Shown here one piece after another: positions 44,394 to 58,307 of a stretch of DNA of 64,000 bases. Source of the stretch: an uncultured Alphaproteobacteria bacterium (GTDB lineage Bacteria; Pseudomonadota; Alphaproteobacteria; HIMB59); the NCBI GenBank assembly GCA_902526965.1, contig CABZMT010000001.1:99269-163268 (forward strand), read 5' to 3'. Under the pieces are notes generated by a model. It was not told the origin of the DNA, searched no databases, and saw only the letters and a list, made by a program, of their open reading frames with translations. Positions within the stretch are counted from its first letter, which is position 1, and every line of letters begins with the position of its first letter. A program made the position numbers and the translations under genes.

Positions 44394-44555
44394 TTAGTCG
44401 TCGCCAGTAACAGTATCTTTTACCTTGTTGTAACCTGAAGATACCGCCCCTACTACTGTGTCGTAGGCGTCATTTGCCTTTTCACTAACAGTTGCGCAAC
44501 TTGCAGTAAAAAATAATGAAGAAATTAATATTAATAAGAGTTTTTTTGACATATT
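44394..44555 (-). CDS. Small entericidin-like lipoprotein (53 aa)
   Basis: The frame from ATG at 44,555 encodes a lipoprotein signal, MSKKLLLILISSSLFFTASC, with the lipid-modified Cys at residue 20. A short helical tail with AYDTVVGAVSSGYNKVKDTV follows. This repeat-like amphipathic tail resembles entericidin and YqaE-type small envelope lipoproteins. The gene is too short for most gene callers. It sits alone between the amidotransferase gene and a DUF1192 gene. Confidence 0.65.
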   Translation of the reverse strand, partial: NMSKKLLLILISSLFFTASCATVSEKANDAYDTVVGAVSSGYNKVKDTVTGDD

Positions 44556-44626
44556 CGGGATTATGAAAAAACCACATAAAAAGTCAATTTATTTAAACTG
44601 AAAATTAAAATATATTAGAATTAATA

Positions 44627-44806
44627 ATGTTTGATGAGGAAGAGCCTATAAAAAAACTGAAGCCATTAGATTTGGACGACTTGAGCGTTGAGGAAATTAA
44701 GGAAATGATCAATGATCATAAATCTGAAATCAGCAACCTCGAAGCATTATTAAAGAAGAAAAAAGATAAACTAAAGTTAGCTGATACCTTTTTTAAAAAA
44801 AATTAA
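44627..44806 (+). CDS. DUF1192-family small protein (59 aa)
   Basis: The product, from ATG at 44,627, begins MFDEEEPIKKLKPLDLDDLS and continues with a short coiled coil (EEIKEMINDHKSEISNLEA). It ends with an ADTFFK tail. This matches the DUF1192 pattern of alphaproteobacteria: an acidic start, an LSVEEL-type motif and an A-x-x-FFK end. Function unknown. Its stop overlaps the convergent DUF1330 gene by 4 nt. Confidence 0.75.
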   Translation: MFDEEEPIKKLKPLDLDDLSVEEIKEMINDHKSEISNLEALLKKKKDKLKLADTFFKKN

Positions 44807-45093
44807 TATCCCTCTATTAAAATTAGGTCACTTTTTGTGCTTTTTTGTCTAATATCCATGGCTTTTGAATAATCTATTGACTCATAGCACTTTTTAGCAC
44901 TTTCAAAGCTCTCAAATTCTACGACCGTAGTTCGATCTACAGGCCACTCTCCTTCGACAACTTCAAATTTGCCGCCCCTTATTATGTACTTTCCTCCATA
45001 TTTCCTCATCACTTCTGTGGATAAAACAGGATATTTTTGAAATAATTCGTGGTCATGTATGGAAACCCGAACAATAATGTATCCCTTCTTCAT
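44803..45093 (-). CDS. DUF1330-family protein
   Basis: The 96-aa protein begins KKGYIIVRVSIHDHELFQKY and has the DUF1330 core GGKYIIRGGKFEVVEGEWP followed by VEFESFESAKKCYES. The fold is a small ferredoxin-like dimer of the EthD/ABM type, with no known reaction for most members. Its 5' half contains one of three DnaA-box matches (45,016-45,024), and its start faces the 210-bp AT-rich gap to the right. Confidence 0.88.
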   Translation of the reverse strand: MKKGYIIVRVSIHDHELFQKYPVLSTEVMRKYGGKYIIRGGKFEVVEGEWPVDRTTVVEFESFESAKKCYESIDYSKAMDIRQKSTKSDLILIEGY

Positions 45094-45312
45094 AATTGGA
45101 AAATAAGTTAATACTTTTGAACAGAGTTATCCACAGTAATTTGTTAGGTATCTAGTTTATTAAAAAAAATGTGATATTTTCTTTTTAAATTAAACGTCTA
45201 AAAAACTAAATTTATCAAGTTTTTTTTGTATTTTGTTCTTTTTTAAACAAAATTCTCAATTTGCGTATGTAATTATTGAGAAAAAATATTAATCTTTTAA
45301 AAGTTATGCACA
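45016..45312. other. Cluster of three DnaA-box matches around AT-rich DNA (candidate replication origin)
   Basis: TTATCCACA occurs on the minus strand at 45,016-45,024 and on the plus strand at 45,127-45,135; TTATGCACA lies at 45,304-45,312. All fit the TTATNCACA consensus. Between the second and third is about 165 bp of very AT-rich sequence with long A and T runs and a TATCAA-N4-TT element close to an IHF site. This is the largest non-coding gap in the window. The rpmH-rnpA-yidC genes, often near origins, lie 5-8 kb away. DnaA-regulated promoters are an alternative. Confidence 0.35.
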
Positions 45313-45749
45313 GGCAATTCTTTAATCTTTTGAAGTTTATATTTTATGTTATTTTTCAGTCTTTTTTTGTAATAAACTTGTCTCATTCCGATCACCTCAC
45401 AGCAAAAGTTACTGGATTTGTTGATGCAACTAGTCCAATTCACGTGTTTGGATATGATAGGAAATATTTCTTTGAAAAGAACTCCGCACCATTATTTATC
45501 GTTATTGAGCCAGATATAAACAAATTTAATAAGATTAATTTAAAGGCATTCCCTCATATAAATATTGGCTTGTTTGTTTTTCAAGACACTGACGGAGATG
45601 GTCAATTCACAACAAATTTTAAAGGACAACCTATAGAACCATTTGGCTTTTCTTTAAATCCTAACTATAAATTTGAAGAAATTGTCTTTGAAAATATAGT
45701 TTTTGATATGAATAAGTTCACTCAAGTTGAGATTCAACTTAAACAATAA
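45306..45749 (+). CDS. Exported DUF2141-like protein
   Basis: I start at ATG 45,306 ([11 protein letters not shown]), giving 147 aa; a TTG 30 bases upstream is possible. A hydrophobic signal or anchor spans residues about 8-26. The second half has [12 protein letters not shown] and then [13 protein letters not shown], which matches the DUF2141 pattern (D-x-N/D-G-N/D-G followed by P-x-E/P-x-GFS). The acidic DTDGDG loop may bind calcium. The function of the family is unknown. It is convergent with cysNC. Confidence 0.7.
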   Translation: MHRQFFNLLKFIFYVIFQSFFVINLSHSDHLTAKVTGFVDATSPIHVFGYDRKYFFEKNSAPLFIVIEPDINKFNKINLKAFPHINIGLFVFQDTDGDGQFTTNFKGQPIEPFGFSLNPNYKFEEIVFENIVFDMNKFTQVEIQLKQ

Positions 45750-47604
45750 TACTCAATATTTTTTTTACCGCTTCACCTAAAGAAATCTTAGAAGTATCAA
45801 TTTCTAAATCTGGATTTATTGGTTTTTCATACGCACTGTCTATACCTGTAAAGTTTGGTATTTTTCCTTGCCTAGCTTTTTTATATAAACCCTTAGGGTC
45901 TCTTTTTTCAGCTACTTTTAAGGGAGTGGAAATAAAAATTTCTTTAAAATCATTTTTTTCAAAAAGTGATCGAGCCATTTCTCTTTCTAATCTAAATGGC
46001 GATATAAAAGCAGTAATGACTATAAGTCCAGCATCACACATAAGTTTTGCAACCTCTGCTACCCTTCTTATGTTTTCTACTCGATCTTTATCTGTAAAAC
46101 CTAAATCTTTATTTAATCCATATCTAATATTGTCTCCATCAAGAATGTAGGTTTTTTTACCTTGAGAGTATAATTTTTTTTCAAGTTCATTAGCCAAAGT
46201 AGACTTTCCAGAGCCAGACAGGCCAGTCATCCAAAGTACTTGACCCTTATGTCCATTAATTTTCTCTCTAAGATTTTTATTTATGGATAAATTTTGAAGT
46301 TGGATATTTTGGGATCTTCGAAGAGCAAAATTTATCATACCCATCCCAATAGTTTGATTGCTTATAGGGTCAATAATTATTAAAGAACCTAGAGTTTTAT
46401 TTTCTTTAAAAGTTGAATAGGGAATGTCTTTATTGAAGGAGACAGAAATTTCTGCAACATCATTAAGTTTTAATTCATCCCCGCTATCAAATTCAAGTGT
46501 ATTAACATTATATATTTTTTTAATACTCATAATTTTAATACTGGTAGATATATTATGAATTTTAGCTAAGTACGTTCTTCCATTAAAACATTTCTCCTCT
46601 GACATCCAAATAACATTCAAATTAAATTGATCAGCCATTTCTATGACAGATTTTTTTGAACAAAGAACATCTCCTCTCGAAGTATCGATCTCTTTATTTA
46701 AAGTAAGGGTAACACTTTGCTTTAAACCCGCAGATTTTATTGATTTTTCTCCAATCAGAATATCTTTTACTTTAGCTTTTTGATTAGATGGAAGAGATAT
46801 TATTTCATCGCCTTTTTTAATTTTCCCGCCAGTAATAGTTCCAGAATATCCCCTAAAATTTAAATCAGGTCGATTAACCCTTTGTACAGGAAATACAAAA
46901 CCGTCTTTATTAAAAATTTGAGATTTTGTAGTTTCTAAATAATCAAATAAAGTTTTATCAGAATACCATTTCATATTTTTTGATTTTTTATGAATGTTAT
47001 CTCCTTTAAGAGCCGATATAGGTATGCTTTTAATTTTTTTAAAATTTAATTTTTTTGAAAATGATATGTATTCAGAACTTAACTTTTCATAAATATTTTT
47101 ATCATAGTCAATTAAATCCATTTTATTAATTGCCAAAACAATATTTTGAATTCCAAGCAGAGAAACAATAAAAGAATGTCTCTTCGTCTGTTTGAGTATA
47201 CCATTTCTAGCATCAACTAATAAGATGGCCATATCAGCTGTTGAGGCTCCAGTTGCCATATTTCTGGTGTATTGTTCATGTCCAGGTGTATCTGCAACAA
47301 TGAACTTTCTTTTACTACTAGAGAAAAATCGATAAGCCACATCAATTGTAATACCTTGTTCCCTCTCAGCTGATAAACCATCAACTAGTAATGCAAAATC
47401 AATATCCTCACCTCGGGTTCCATATTTTTTTGAGTCATTTTTTAAAGAGGCAACTTGATCATCAAAGATCATCTGAGACTCATAAAGCATCCTCCCAATG
47501 AGTGTGCTTTTTCCGTCATCAACAGATCCACAGGTAATAAATCTCAATAAGTCAAGAGATGCTTGATTTTTTAAATAAGTGTTTATTGCATTTGATTTGA
47601 TCAT
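45739..47604 (-). CDS. cysNC: Bifunctional sulfate adenylyltransferase subunit 1 / adenylylsulfate kinase
   Basis: The 621-aa fusion has an N-terminal GTPase ([16 protein letters not shown] near residue 25, [17 protein letters not shown] near 105, NKMDLID near 158). A C-terminal APS kinase starts near residue 440 ([17 protein letters not shown], then [15 protein letters not shown]). Together with CysD it turns sulfate and ATP into APS and then PAPS. The fusion is the NodQ/CysNC form. It lies directly after cysD. No PAPS or sulfite reductase gene is near, so PAPS may serve sulfation as well as assimilation. Confidence 0.95.
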   Translation of the reverse strand: MIKSNAINTYLKNQASLDLLRFITCGSVDDGKSTLIGRMLYESQMIFDDQVASLKNDSKKYGTRGEDIDFALLVDGLSAEREQGITIDVAYRFFSSSKRKFIVADTPGHEQYTRNMATGASTADMAILLVDARNGILKQTKRHSFIVSLLGIQNIVLAINKMDLIDYDKNIYEKLSSEYISFSKKLNFKKIKSIPISALKGDNIHKKSKNMKWYSDKTLFDYLETTKSQIFNKDGFVFPVQRVNRPDLNFRGYSGTITGGKIKKGDEIISLPSNQKAKVKDILIGEKSIKSAGLKQSVTLTLNKEIDTSRGDVLCSKKSVIEMADQFNLNVIWMSEEKCFNGRTYLAKIHNISTSIKIMSIKKIYNVNTLEFDSGDELKLNDVAEISVSFNKDIPYSTFKENKTLGSLIIIDPISNQTIGMGMINFALRRSQNIQLQNLSINKNLREKINGHKGQVLWMTGLSGSGKSTLANELEKKLYSQGKKTYILDGDNIRYGLNKDLGFTDKDRVENIRRVAEVAKLMCDAGLIVITAFISPFRLEREMARSLFEKNDFKEIFISTPLKVAEKRDPKGLYKKARQGKIPNFTGIDSAYEKPINPDLEIDTSKISLGEAVKKILSIIV

Positions 47605-49077
47605 TTAAAAATATCCATCTATTTTTTTCATTTCCATAGAACTACCTGAGTCTGAGTCGATAGCCCTTCCTTGTCTTTCAGACGTCTTAGACTGGAGGAG
47701 CTCGAGCACAATATCTTCAAGTGTATTTGCATCTGATTCAATGGCACCAGTTAAGGGATAGCACCCAAGCGTTCTGAATCTAATTTTTTTTAATTCTATC
47801 TTTTCATTAGATTGAAGATTAAATCGATCATCGTCGATCATAACAATCATTCCATCTCTAATAACCACGGGTCTAACTTTTGCAAAATATAAGGGAACAA
47901 TTGGTATTTGTTCTTGGTAAATATATTGCCAAATATCTAGCTCTGTCCAATTTGATAATGGAAAAACTCTAGTGCTTTCTCCCCTATTAACTCGAGAGTT
48001 ATACAAAGACCAAAGTTCTGGACGTTGATTTTTAGGATCCCATTGATGAGAGGGAGTTCTAAATGAAAAAATTCTTTCTTTGGCTCTTGATTTTTCCTCA
48101 TCTCTTCTAGCGCCTCCGAAAGCAGCATCATACTTATACTTGTTTAAAATTTGCTTTAAGCCCTGTGTCTTCATAATATCGGTATGAACGACGGACCCAT
48201 GCTCAAAAGGATTAATATTTGATTTAATACCCTCGGGATTTATGTGAGTAATTAACTTCATACCACTATTTTTTTCAATCCAACTTCTAAATAAATACAT
48301 TTCACGAAATTTCCACCGAGTATCTATATGTACCAAAGGAAAGGGAGGAGGACTGGGATAAAAAGCTTTTTGTGCAAGTCTCAACATCACTGAACTATCT
48401 TTTCCTATAGAATAAAGCATCACAGGATTTTTAGTTTCACTAACAACCTCTCTTATAATGTGGATACTTTCTGCCTCAAGATCAGAGAGATAGCTGTTTT
48501 GAGGTAAATTAAATTTTTTTAATAATTTTGTATCTTTGATATTTAATTTATTTATTTTAAATAAATAATCAGGAAAATGAACAGAGTACTTTAATTTATG
48601 TTTTGTCAGCTTCTCATTAATCTTCTCTTCAACAAAAGTATTTAGAAGATTAATATCTGGAAAAATAATAATATTTTTTTTCCTAAGCTTTGAAAAGTAT
48701 TTTAGCCCTTCAGATAAATCATTAATTTTTTTTGATTTAACTTTTACCCATAACCTTCCGTTACGTCTATCGTTAGAAAACAAAAATTTTGCATTATTTA
48801 CTTCAATATATTGAATAAATAAAATCAGTGATCTTTGTTTTTCAAATTTTTTTATAAAATAATCATGGATTAATTTGTTTACTTGCGACTTGTGCATTTC
48901 TAAATAATTATTTATATTTAGATTTTCTGGGAAAATAGATAATTTTTCTAGCCACCTTTCATAGGACCTCTTTGTTTTAAATAATTTTTGACCTAGAAGA
49001 AATTTATAGTGACTATCGCTATCCCATGCAGGATATTTAATTGATGGGTTAATTTTAAAAAATAAAGTATGATTCAT
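47605..49077 (-). CDS. cysD: Sulfate adenylyltransferase subunit 2 with an unusual N-terminal extension
   Basis: The C-terminal 300 residues are a standard Cys[20 protein letters not shown] near residue 223 is the PP-loop, [13 protein letters not shown] near 250, [20 protein letters not shown] near 320 and [12 protein letters not shown] near 450. The protein is 490 aa, however, against about 300 for the family. The first 185-190 residues form a Lys/Tyr-rich globular region I do not recognise, with no membrane segment. No better internal start is evident and the frame is uninterrupted. It is cotranscribed with cysNC and divergent from cysQ. Confidence 0.92.
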   Translation of the reverse strand: MNHTLFFKINPSIKYPAWDSDSHYKFLLGQKLFKTKRSYERWLEKLSIFPENLNINNYLEMHKSQVNKLIHDYFIKKFEKQRSLILFIQYIEVNNAKFLFSNDRRNGRLWVKVKSKKINDLSEGLKYFSKLRKKNIIIFPDINLLNTFVEEKINEKLTKHKLKYSVHFPDYLFKINKLNIKDTKLLKKFNLPQNSYLSDLEAESIHIIREVVSETKNPVMLYSIGKDSSVMLRLAQKAFYPSPPPFPLVHIDTRWKFREMYLFRSWIEKNSGMKLITHINPEGIKSNINPFEHGSVVHTDIMKTQGLKQILNKYKYDAAFGGARRDEEKSRAKERIFSFRTPSHQWDPKNQRPELWSLYNSRVNRGESTRVFPLSNWTELDIWQYIYQEQIPIVPLYFAKVRPVVIRDGMIVMIDDDRFNLQSNEKIELKKIRFRTLGCYPLTGAIESDANTLEDIVLELLQSKTSERQGRAIDSDSGSSMEMKKIDGYF

Positions 49078-49159
49078 TATAATAAACAGTCTGTCGTATT
49101 TATGGAAAAATACAAAAAATATTCAAAATGTACATAAAAAAAATATCTTTTTTAATATA

Positions 49160-49924
49160 ATGATAAAAATTGACAAAATACGACAATTTGAATTTTACAA
49201 TGAAATTAGTGAATGTCTTGAGCAATGCTCACAAAAAATAATTAAAATTTATGAGAACTTCGATCAAAATATTGAGTATAAAGATGATAAAAGTCCCTTA
49301 ACTCAAGCAGATTTAGAATCACATCAACATATTTCTGATCTGCTATCATCTATTTCAAATTACCCCATCATTTCAGAGGAGGGTAGTCTAAAGTATACAA
49401 ATGAGCCTAAATATTGGCTAGTTGATCCTCTAGATGGTACTAAAGAATTTATTAACAAGAATGGTGAATTTACAGTTAATATTGCTCTTATCGAGAATAA
49501 TTATCCTATTCAAGGTTTTGTTTATGTTCCTAAAGATAAAACTTTATTTTTTGGGGGGCTTAACAAAGGATCATTTAAGTTAAGTCATAATAATATCACA
49601 GAAATTTTTGCCAAGTCACCTACTGATAAATTAAAGATTGTTACCAGTAGAAGCCATCTTAACGAAACTACAAAAAACTTTTTATCTCAATTTAATGATT
49701 TTGATATTTTACAAGCAGGTAGTTCATTAAAATTTTGTATGATCGCTGAGGGTCTTGCAGATTTATATCCTAGACTTGGACCTACCTCTGAGTGGGACAC
49801 AGCAGCAGCACAGGCAGTGGTAGAGGGAGCTGGAGGTAGTGTTAAAGACCTCAGCAGTGTTAGATTGCAATATTCAAAAAAAGAGATACTCAATCCTCAT
49901 TTTATTGTTAGAGGAAAAATCTAA
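49160..49924 (+). CDS. cysQ: 3'(2'),5'-bisphosphate nucleotidase
   Basis: The 254-aa inositol-monophosphatase-fold enzyme removes the 3' phosphate of PAP, the by-product of PAPS-using reactions. YPIISEEGS near residue 73, YWLVDPLDGTKEF near 91 and GPTSEWDTAAAQAVVEGAGG near 209 hold the metal-binding residues. The start lies 82 bp from the divergent cysD. This arrangement links PAPS synthesis and PAP disposal. Confidence 0.92.
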   Translation: MIKIDKIRQFEFYNEISECLEQCSQKIIKIYENFDQNIEYKDDKSPLTQADLESHQHISDLLSSISNYPIISEEGSLKYTNEPKYWLVDPLDGTKEFINKNGEFTVNIALIENNYPIQGFVYVPKDKTLFFGGLNKGSFKLSHNNITEIFAKSPTDKLKIVTSRSHLNETTKNFLSQFNDFDILQAGSSLKFCMIAEGLADLYPRLGPTSEWDTAAAQAVVEGAGGSVKDLSSVRLQYSKKEILNPHFIVRGKI

Positions 49925-49926
49925 AT

Positions 49927-50907
49927 TTATTTGCTTGGATTTTTTTCCTTGTATGTCTTTTCTAAACTTATGTCGTCAACTTCAGTGTATAATTGAGTTG
50001 TAGTTAAAGAGCTATGACCTAATAATTCTTGAATAATTCTCAAATCCCCTCCATTTTTTAACAAATGTGTTGCAAAACTATGTCTTAAAGAGTGTGGTGT
50101 TGCTGTTTTTGGAAGACCTAAATTAACTCTAGCATTTTTTAAATCCCTTTGAAAAGCTGAAGCCTTAAGAGGACCCCCTCTATCTCCAACAAATATAGAA
50201 ACATTTTTAGGTAATTCATGAGGTATTTCGTTTAGATAATTTTCTATTGACTTCGCAACAATATCTAGTACTGGCACTAATCTTTCCTTATTTCCTTTTC
50301 CCAAAATTGTAAGAGAATTTTTATCAACTAAATGATTCTTAGTAATAGATAAAGCCTCATTTATGCGAAGACCACATCCATATAAAAGATAGAGCAATGC
50401 GAGATTTCTTTTTTGAACCCAACTTTTTTTTGAAATTTTTTTTAGCTCATTAATTAAAAGTTCTATATCTCCCTCCGATATAGGTTTTGGCAAAGACCTT
50501 GGAATTTTTGGATTTTTTAATAATTGAACCTCACTATAAGCAATTTTATATAAGTCATTTTTAATTGATGAATACTTAAAATAATTCTTAATAGAACTAA
50601 TAGCTCTTCTTCTAGATCTAGCTGACAAGGGTTTTTTATAAACATTTTCATATTCCCTATTTCCTCCAAGGTCTGCTAACCATGCTCTAAATGTTTGTAA
50701 ATTTAAATCTTTTAAACCGGATAAAGATTCAGAATATCCATTATAGAACTTAAAGAAGATTAAAAAATCGCATACATCAAAACAGTATGATCTATAAGTA
50801 TTTTCGGAGTGTCCTTTAATGTCTTTTAAATGCGTGGTCCATTTATCAAAGTCTTGTATTGAGGATTTATCTATTTTTGACCTTTCTAGCAGTTCAATAA
50901 AATTCAT
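49927..50907 (-). CDS. xerC: Tyrosine recombinase XerC
   Basis: The 326-aa recombinase has an N-terminal SAM-like DNA-binding domain and the catalytic set. The set comprises Arg in YGCGLRINEAL near 181, Lys in LGKGNKERLVP near 207, HSLRHSFATHLL near 270 and His in LGHSSLTTTQLYTEVD near 294 with the nucleophile Tyr. It resolves chromosome dimers at dif with XerD. The gene stands divergent from priA across 35 bp, a common alphaproteobacterial position, which supports XerC over a phage integrase. Confidence 0.88.
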   Translation of the reverse strand: MNFIELLERSKIDKSSIQDFDKWTTHLKDIKGHSENTYRSYCFDVCDFLIFFKFYNGYSESLSGLKDLNLQTFRAWLADLGGNREYENVYKKPLSARSRRRAISSIKNYFKYSSIKNDLYKIAYSEVQLLKNPKIPRSLPKPISEGDIELLINELKKISKKSWVQKRNLALLYLLYGCGLRINEALSITKNHLVDKNSLTILGKGNKERLVPVLDIVAKSIENYLNEIPHELPKNVSIFVGDRGGPLKASAFQRDLKNARVNLGLPKTATPHSLRHSFATHLLKNGGDLRIIQELLGHSSLTTTQLYTEVDDISLEKTYKEKNPSK

Positions 50908-50942
50908 TACGTTATATTATAAATTAGAATCAAAATTTAAAG

Positions 50943-53015
50943 ATGGATTATTATTACCAAGTCATGCCATTAGGGCAAATTAATGAGGGTTTAACTTATA
51001 AGCAATCTTATTCCATCCAGATTGGTTCTATTGTTGAAATACCTCTGAGAAAAAAGAAATCAACTGGGGTAATTATATCTCAAACAAATATCAAAAATCT
51101 AAATTTTAATCTCAATAAGGTTCTTTCAATAAGTAAAGTGCACCAATTTGCCATTAGTTCAGAAAATTTAGATTTCTATAAGTATGTGTCAAAACATTGT
51201 TTTATTGATTTAGGTATGATTTTGAAAATGGCAGTGCAACGTTTTCCAAATACACAATTAAAGAATTATTATCTTTTTAAAAATAAAATATATGAAACTC
51301 AAAAAAATTTAATTAATAAATTTAATCTTTCTAAAAAAGATTGGCAAAAATTATCAGAAGAAAAAAAAATTTCTCAAACTACTAAAAGTTTTATCTTTGA
51401 TCAAATGGCACAAAATATTTTATTAAACTTTGATCAAGAAAAAATTTTCAAATCATTTGAACCTAATCAAAAAAATAATTTTCAAGTTCATCTAGTAGAC
51501 GGTGTCACAGGTTCAGGGAAAACAGAGTTATATTTGAAAGCAGTTGAGTCAAATTTAGATAATGGTAATCAGTCTTTGATACTATTGCCAGAAATAGCCT
51601 TAACTGAAGAGTGGTCAAAAAGATTTCTTAAATATTTTGGTTGCCGACCTTTTATATGGCACTCAAAACAATCAAAAATTCAAAAAGCTAGAATAATGAG
51701 ATCTTTGTTATCTGGTGAGCCATGCGTTTTAGTTGGCGCTAGATCATCTGTTCTCCTTCCTTTTAAAAATTTAAAATTAATTATTTGTGATGAAGAGCAT
51801 GACTCCTCTTATAAACAAGAGGATGGACCAAAATATCAAGCAAGAGATATGGCCATATATAAAGCAAAATGTTCAAAAGCATTGTGCCTTTTAATTAGCG
51901 CATCTCCATCACTAGAGAGCCTTCATAATTCTAACCAAGATAAATTTAAAATTCATAACTTACCTAATCAATTTCATAAAACTCAATTACCCTTAGTGGA
52001 AATTGTTGACATGAACCAATCAAAACCTAGTTCAAAGGCTTGGATTTCAAAACAAGTATTCGATGAAACAAATAAGATCTTAAAACAAAAAGGACAAGTA
52101 TTATTTTTTTTAAATAGAAGGGGCTATGCTCCATCTAAAATATGTGCAAGTTGTCACACACCAATACAATGCCAAAACTGTGCAGCAAATTTAGTTTATC
52201 ATAAAAAAATTGATAGGCTTGTTTGTCATCATTGTTCAAATTTTTTTGAACCTGATCAAATATGCAAGATGTGTTCATCTGAAAAGTTTGTGTCAATTGG
52301 AATAGGATTAGAGAGACTTCAAGAGGAAGTAGCACGTCTTTTTCCTGGATACTCAAATCAACTTATTTCTAGCGATACTTTGAAATCCAAAAAAAATAAA
52401 AAAGATATCATAGAAAATATATATAATTTAAATACTAGTCTTTTAATAGGGTCTCAAATAATTGGTAAGTCTTTTCATTTTCCAAATTTGAAATTAGTAA
52501 ATATAATCGATGCAGACTCAAGCCTTTATAGTCCAGATTTTAGGGCTATGGAAAAAACCTACCAACTTTTACAACAAGTTGCAGGAAGGTCTGGCAGAGA
52601 GGGGGATAGGGGAAAAGTTTTAATACAAACTTATAGTCCACAGCATTCAATTTACAATTCACTAAAAAACCAGAGTAGAGATCAATTCATAAAATTAGAA
52701 CTTCAAAGAAGAGAGGAAAATAACCTTCCTCCCTTTTATAAAATAGCTCAGATTCAATTAATTCATCCTAACGTCTCAGCTTTAAGAGAGGTTTGCCAAG
52801 AAATTCTCGATATATCAAAAAATAGCAAACTTGATATTTTAGGCCCTGTTCCTTCATTGATTCCATACAAAATGAGACATTTTCATGAGAATTTCTATTT
52901 CAAGGAGAGGTCGTATCAGGCTTTAAGAAAAAAAACTGAAATATTAATTACAAAAATAGCCCCCAAACACAGGCGTTTTTTGAATATTGATATTGATCCA
53001 CTATCAATTGCTTGA
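50943..53015 (+). CDS. priA: Primosomal replication protein N' (PriA helicase)
   Basis: The 690-aa superfamily 2 helicase restarts stalled replication forks. The N-terminal DNA-binding region is followed by Walker A DGVTGSGKTELYLKAV near residue 184, the DEEHDSSYKQ box near 280, and a zinc-binding insertion with CASCHTPIQCQNC and CHHC. The C-terminal helicase motif is QQVAGRSGREGDRG near 541. Length is normal (about 700-730 aa). It lies upstream of the F1 ATPase genes. Confidence 0.95.
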   Translation: MDYYYQVMPLGQINEGLTYKQSYSIQIGSIVEIPLRKKKSTGVIISQTNIKNLNFNLNKVLSISKVHQFAISSENLDFYKYVSKHCFIDLGMILKMAVQRFPNTQLKNYYLFKNKIYETQKNLINKFNLSKKDWQKLSEEKKISQTTKSFIFDQMAQNILLNFDQEKIFKSFEPNQKNNFQVHLVDGVTGSGKTELYLKAVESNLDNGNQSLILLPEIALTEEWSKRFLKYFGCRPFIWHSKQSKIQKARIMRSLLSGEPCVLVGARSSVLLPFKNLKLIICDEEHDSSYKQEDGPKYQARDMAIYKAKCSKALCLLISASPSLESLHNSNQDKFKIHNLPNQFHKTQLPLVEIVDMNQSKPSSKAWISKQVFDETNKILKQKGQVLFFLNRRGYAPSKICASCHTPIQCQNCAANLVYHKKIDRLVCHHCSNFFEPDQICKMCSSEKFVSIGIGLERLQEEVARLFPGYSNQLISSDTLKSKKNKKDIIENIYNLNTSLLIGSQIIGKSFHFPNLKLVNIIDADSSLYSPDFRAMEKTYQLLQQVAGRSGREGDRGKVLIQTYSPQHSIYNSLKNQSRDQFIKLELQRREENNLPPFYKIAQIQLIHPNVSALREVCQEILDISKNSKLDILGPVPSLIPYKMRHFHENFYFKERSYQALRKKTEILITKIAPKHRRFLNIDIDPLSIA

Positions 53016-53080
53016 TGCGTCATTTGTATGATGCCCGTAAGGCTAGTGATGTGATAAAAAATCCTGGTTAACAACACAAA

Positions 53081-57475
<4,395 letters not shown>

Positions 57476-57477
57476 AC

Positions 57478-57843
57478 ATGATCAATTTGAAGGTCGTATC
57501 TCCTCAAAAAGTCATTTTTGAAAAAGAAGTAGAAATGGCAGTATTGCCAGGTGCGGAGGGTGATTTTGCTGCAATGCCCAACCATTCTCCGTTCATCAGC
57601 TCCCTTCGACCAGGTCAAATGGTAATTATGTCTGCAAACAAAGTAGACGAGAGCTTCTTTGTTTCTGGCGGTTTAGTAATGCTGAAAGAAAAAGTTTGTG
57701 AAGTCTTAGTTGATCAAATCGAGTCACTATCTGACGTCAATAGTTCTAACTACCAACAATCCAAAACGTTCCAAGAACTAGAGGGGAATGAAACTGCTCT
57801 TGGTACTTTTGAGCAGGTATTAAACAACCCTCCTTATAAATAG
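57478..57843 (+). CDS. atpC: F1 ATP synthase epsilon subunit
   Basis: The 121-aa subunit has the N-terminal beta-sandwich, with VVSPQKVIFEKEVEMAVLPG and NHSPFISSLRPGQM. The usual C-terminal pair of helices is shortened: E. coli epsilon is 139 aa, and this one ends soon after a single acidic helix. The C-terminal arm is the part that inhibits ATP hydrolysis, so regulation may differ. It is convergent with rppH, overlapping by 10 nt. F0 genes are absent from the window, as in alphaproteobacteria where F1 and F0 operons are separate. Confidence 0.92.
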   Translation: MINLKVVSPQKVIFEKEVEMAVLPGAEGDFAAMPNHSPFISSLRPGQMVIMSANKVDESFFVSGGLVMLKEKVCEVLVDQIESLSDVNSSNYQQSKTFQELEGNETALGTFEQVLNNPPYK

Positions 57844-58307
57844 TCTTTAAATTCTATTAATAATTTTTTGTATATAGCCTTTTTAAAAGGAACGATATTG
57901 GGTACAAGAAAATTTTGTTTAACCCACTTGTAGTCGGAGAATTCAGGTTGAGTTGTATGAATATTTATATCTTTCTCACTTCCTTTGAACTCATATAAAA
58001 ACCATTTCTGGCGTTGACCCTTATATTTACCTTTCCATAGAGTTTTTGATAAATCTTTAGGTAAAGAATAGTAATACCACTCTTTACTTTGAGAGATTAA
58101 TTTAACTTTACTCTTTTTTATTCCAACCTCTTCTTCCATTTCTCTTAGAGCTGCAACTTCAGATTTTTCTTTTGAGTCTATCCCCCCTTGAGGCATTTGC
58201 CAAAATTCGGAAGGATGATCAATTCTTTTGCCAACAAAGATTTCTTTATGATGATTTAAAATCATCATACCAACATTTGGGCGATAATCCTTAGGATTGA
58301 TTTTCAT
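57834..58307 (-). CDS. rppH: RNA pyrophosphohydrolase (Nudix)
   Basis: The 157-aa Nudix hydrolase has YRPNVGMMILNHHKEIFVGKR at its start (split around residue 10) and WQMPQGGID near 37. The Nudix box GGIDSKEKSEVAALREMEEE follows with all acidic ligands. The early YRPNVG and WQMPQGGID signatures match RppH, which removes pyrophosphate from mRNA 5' ends to start decay. It overlaps the ctpA stop by one base and is convergent with atpC. Confidence 0.92.
   Translation of the reverse strand: MKINPKDYRPNVGMMILNHHKEIFVGKRIDHPSEFWQMPQGGIDSKEKSEVAALREMEEEVGIKKSKVKLISQSKEWYYYSLPKDLSKTLWKGKYKGQRQKWFLYEFKGSEKDINIHTTQPEFSDYKWVKQNFLVPNIVPFKKAIYKKLLIEFKDYL

Noticed and set aside
49078..49159. A sulfur-responsive riboswitch between cysD and cysQ
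   Set aside because: The 82-bp gap is AT-rich with no SAM-type conserved core or strong stem.
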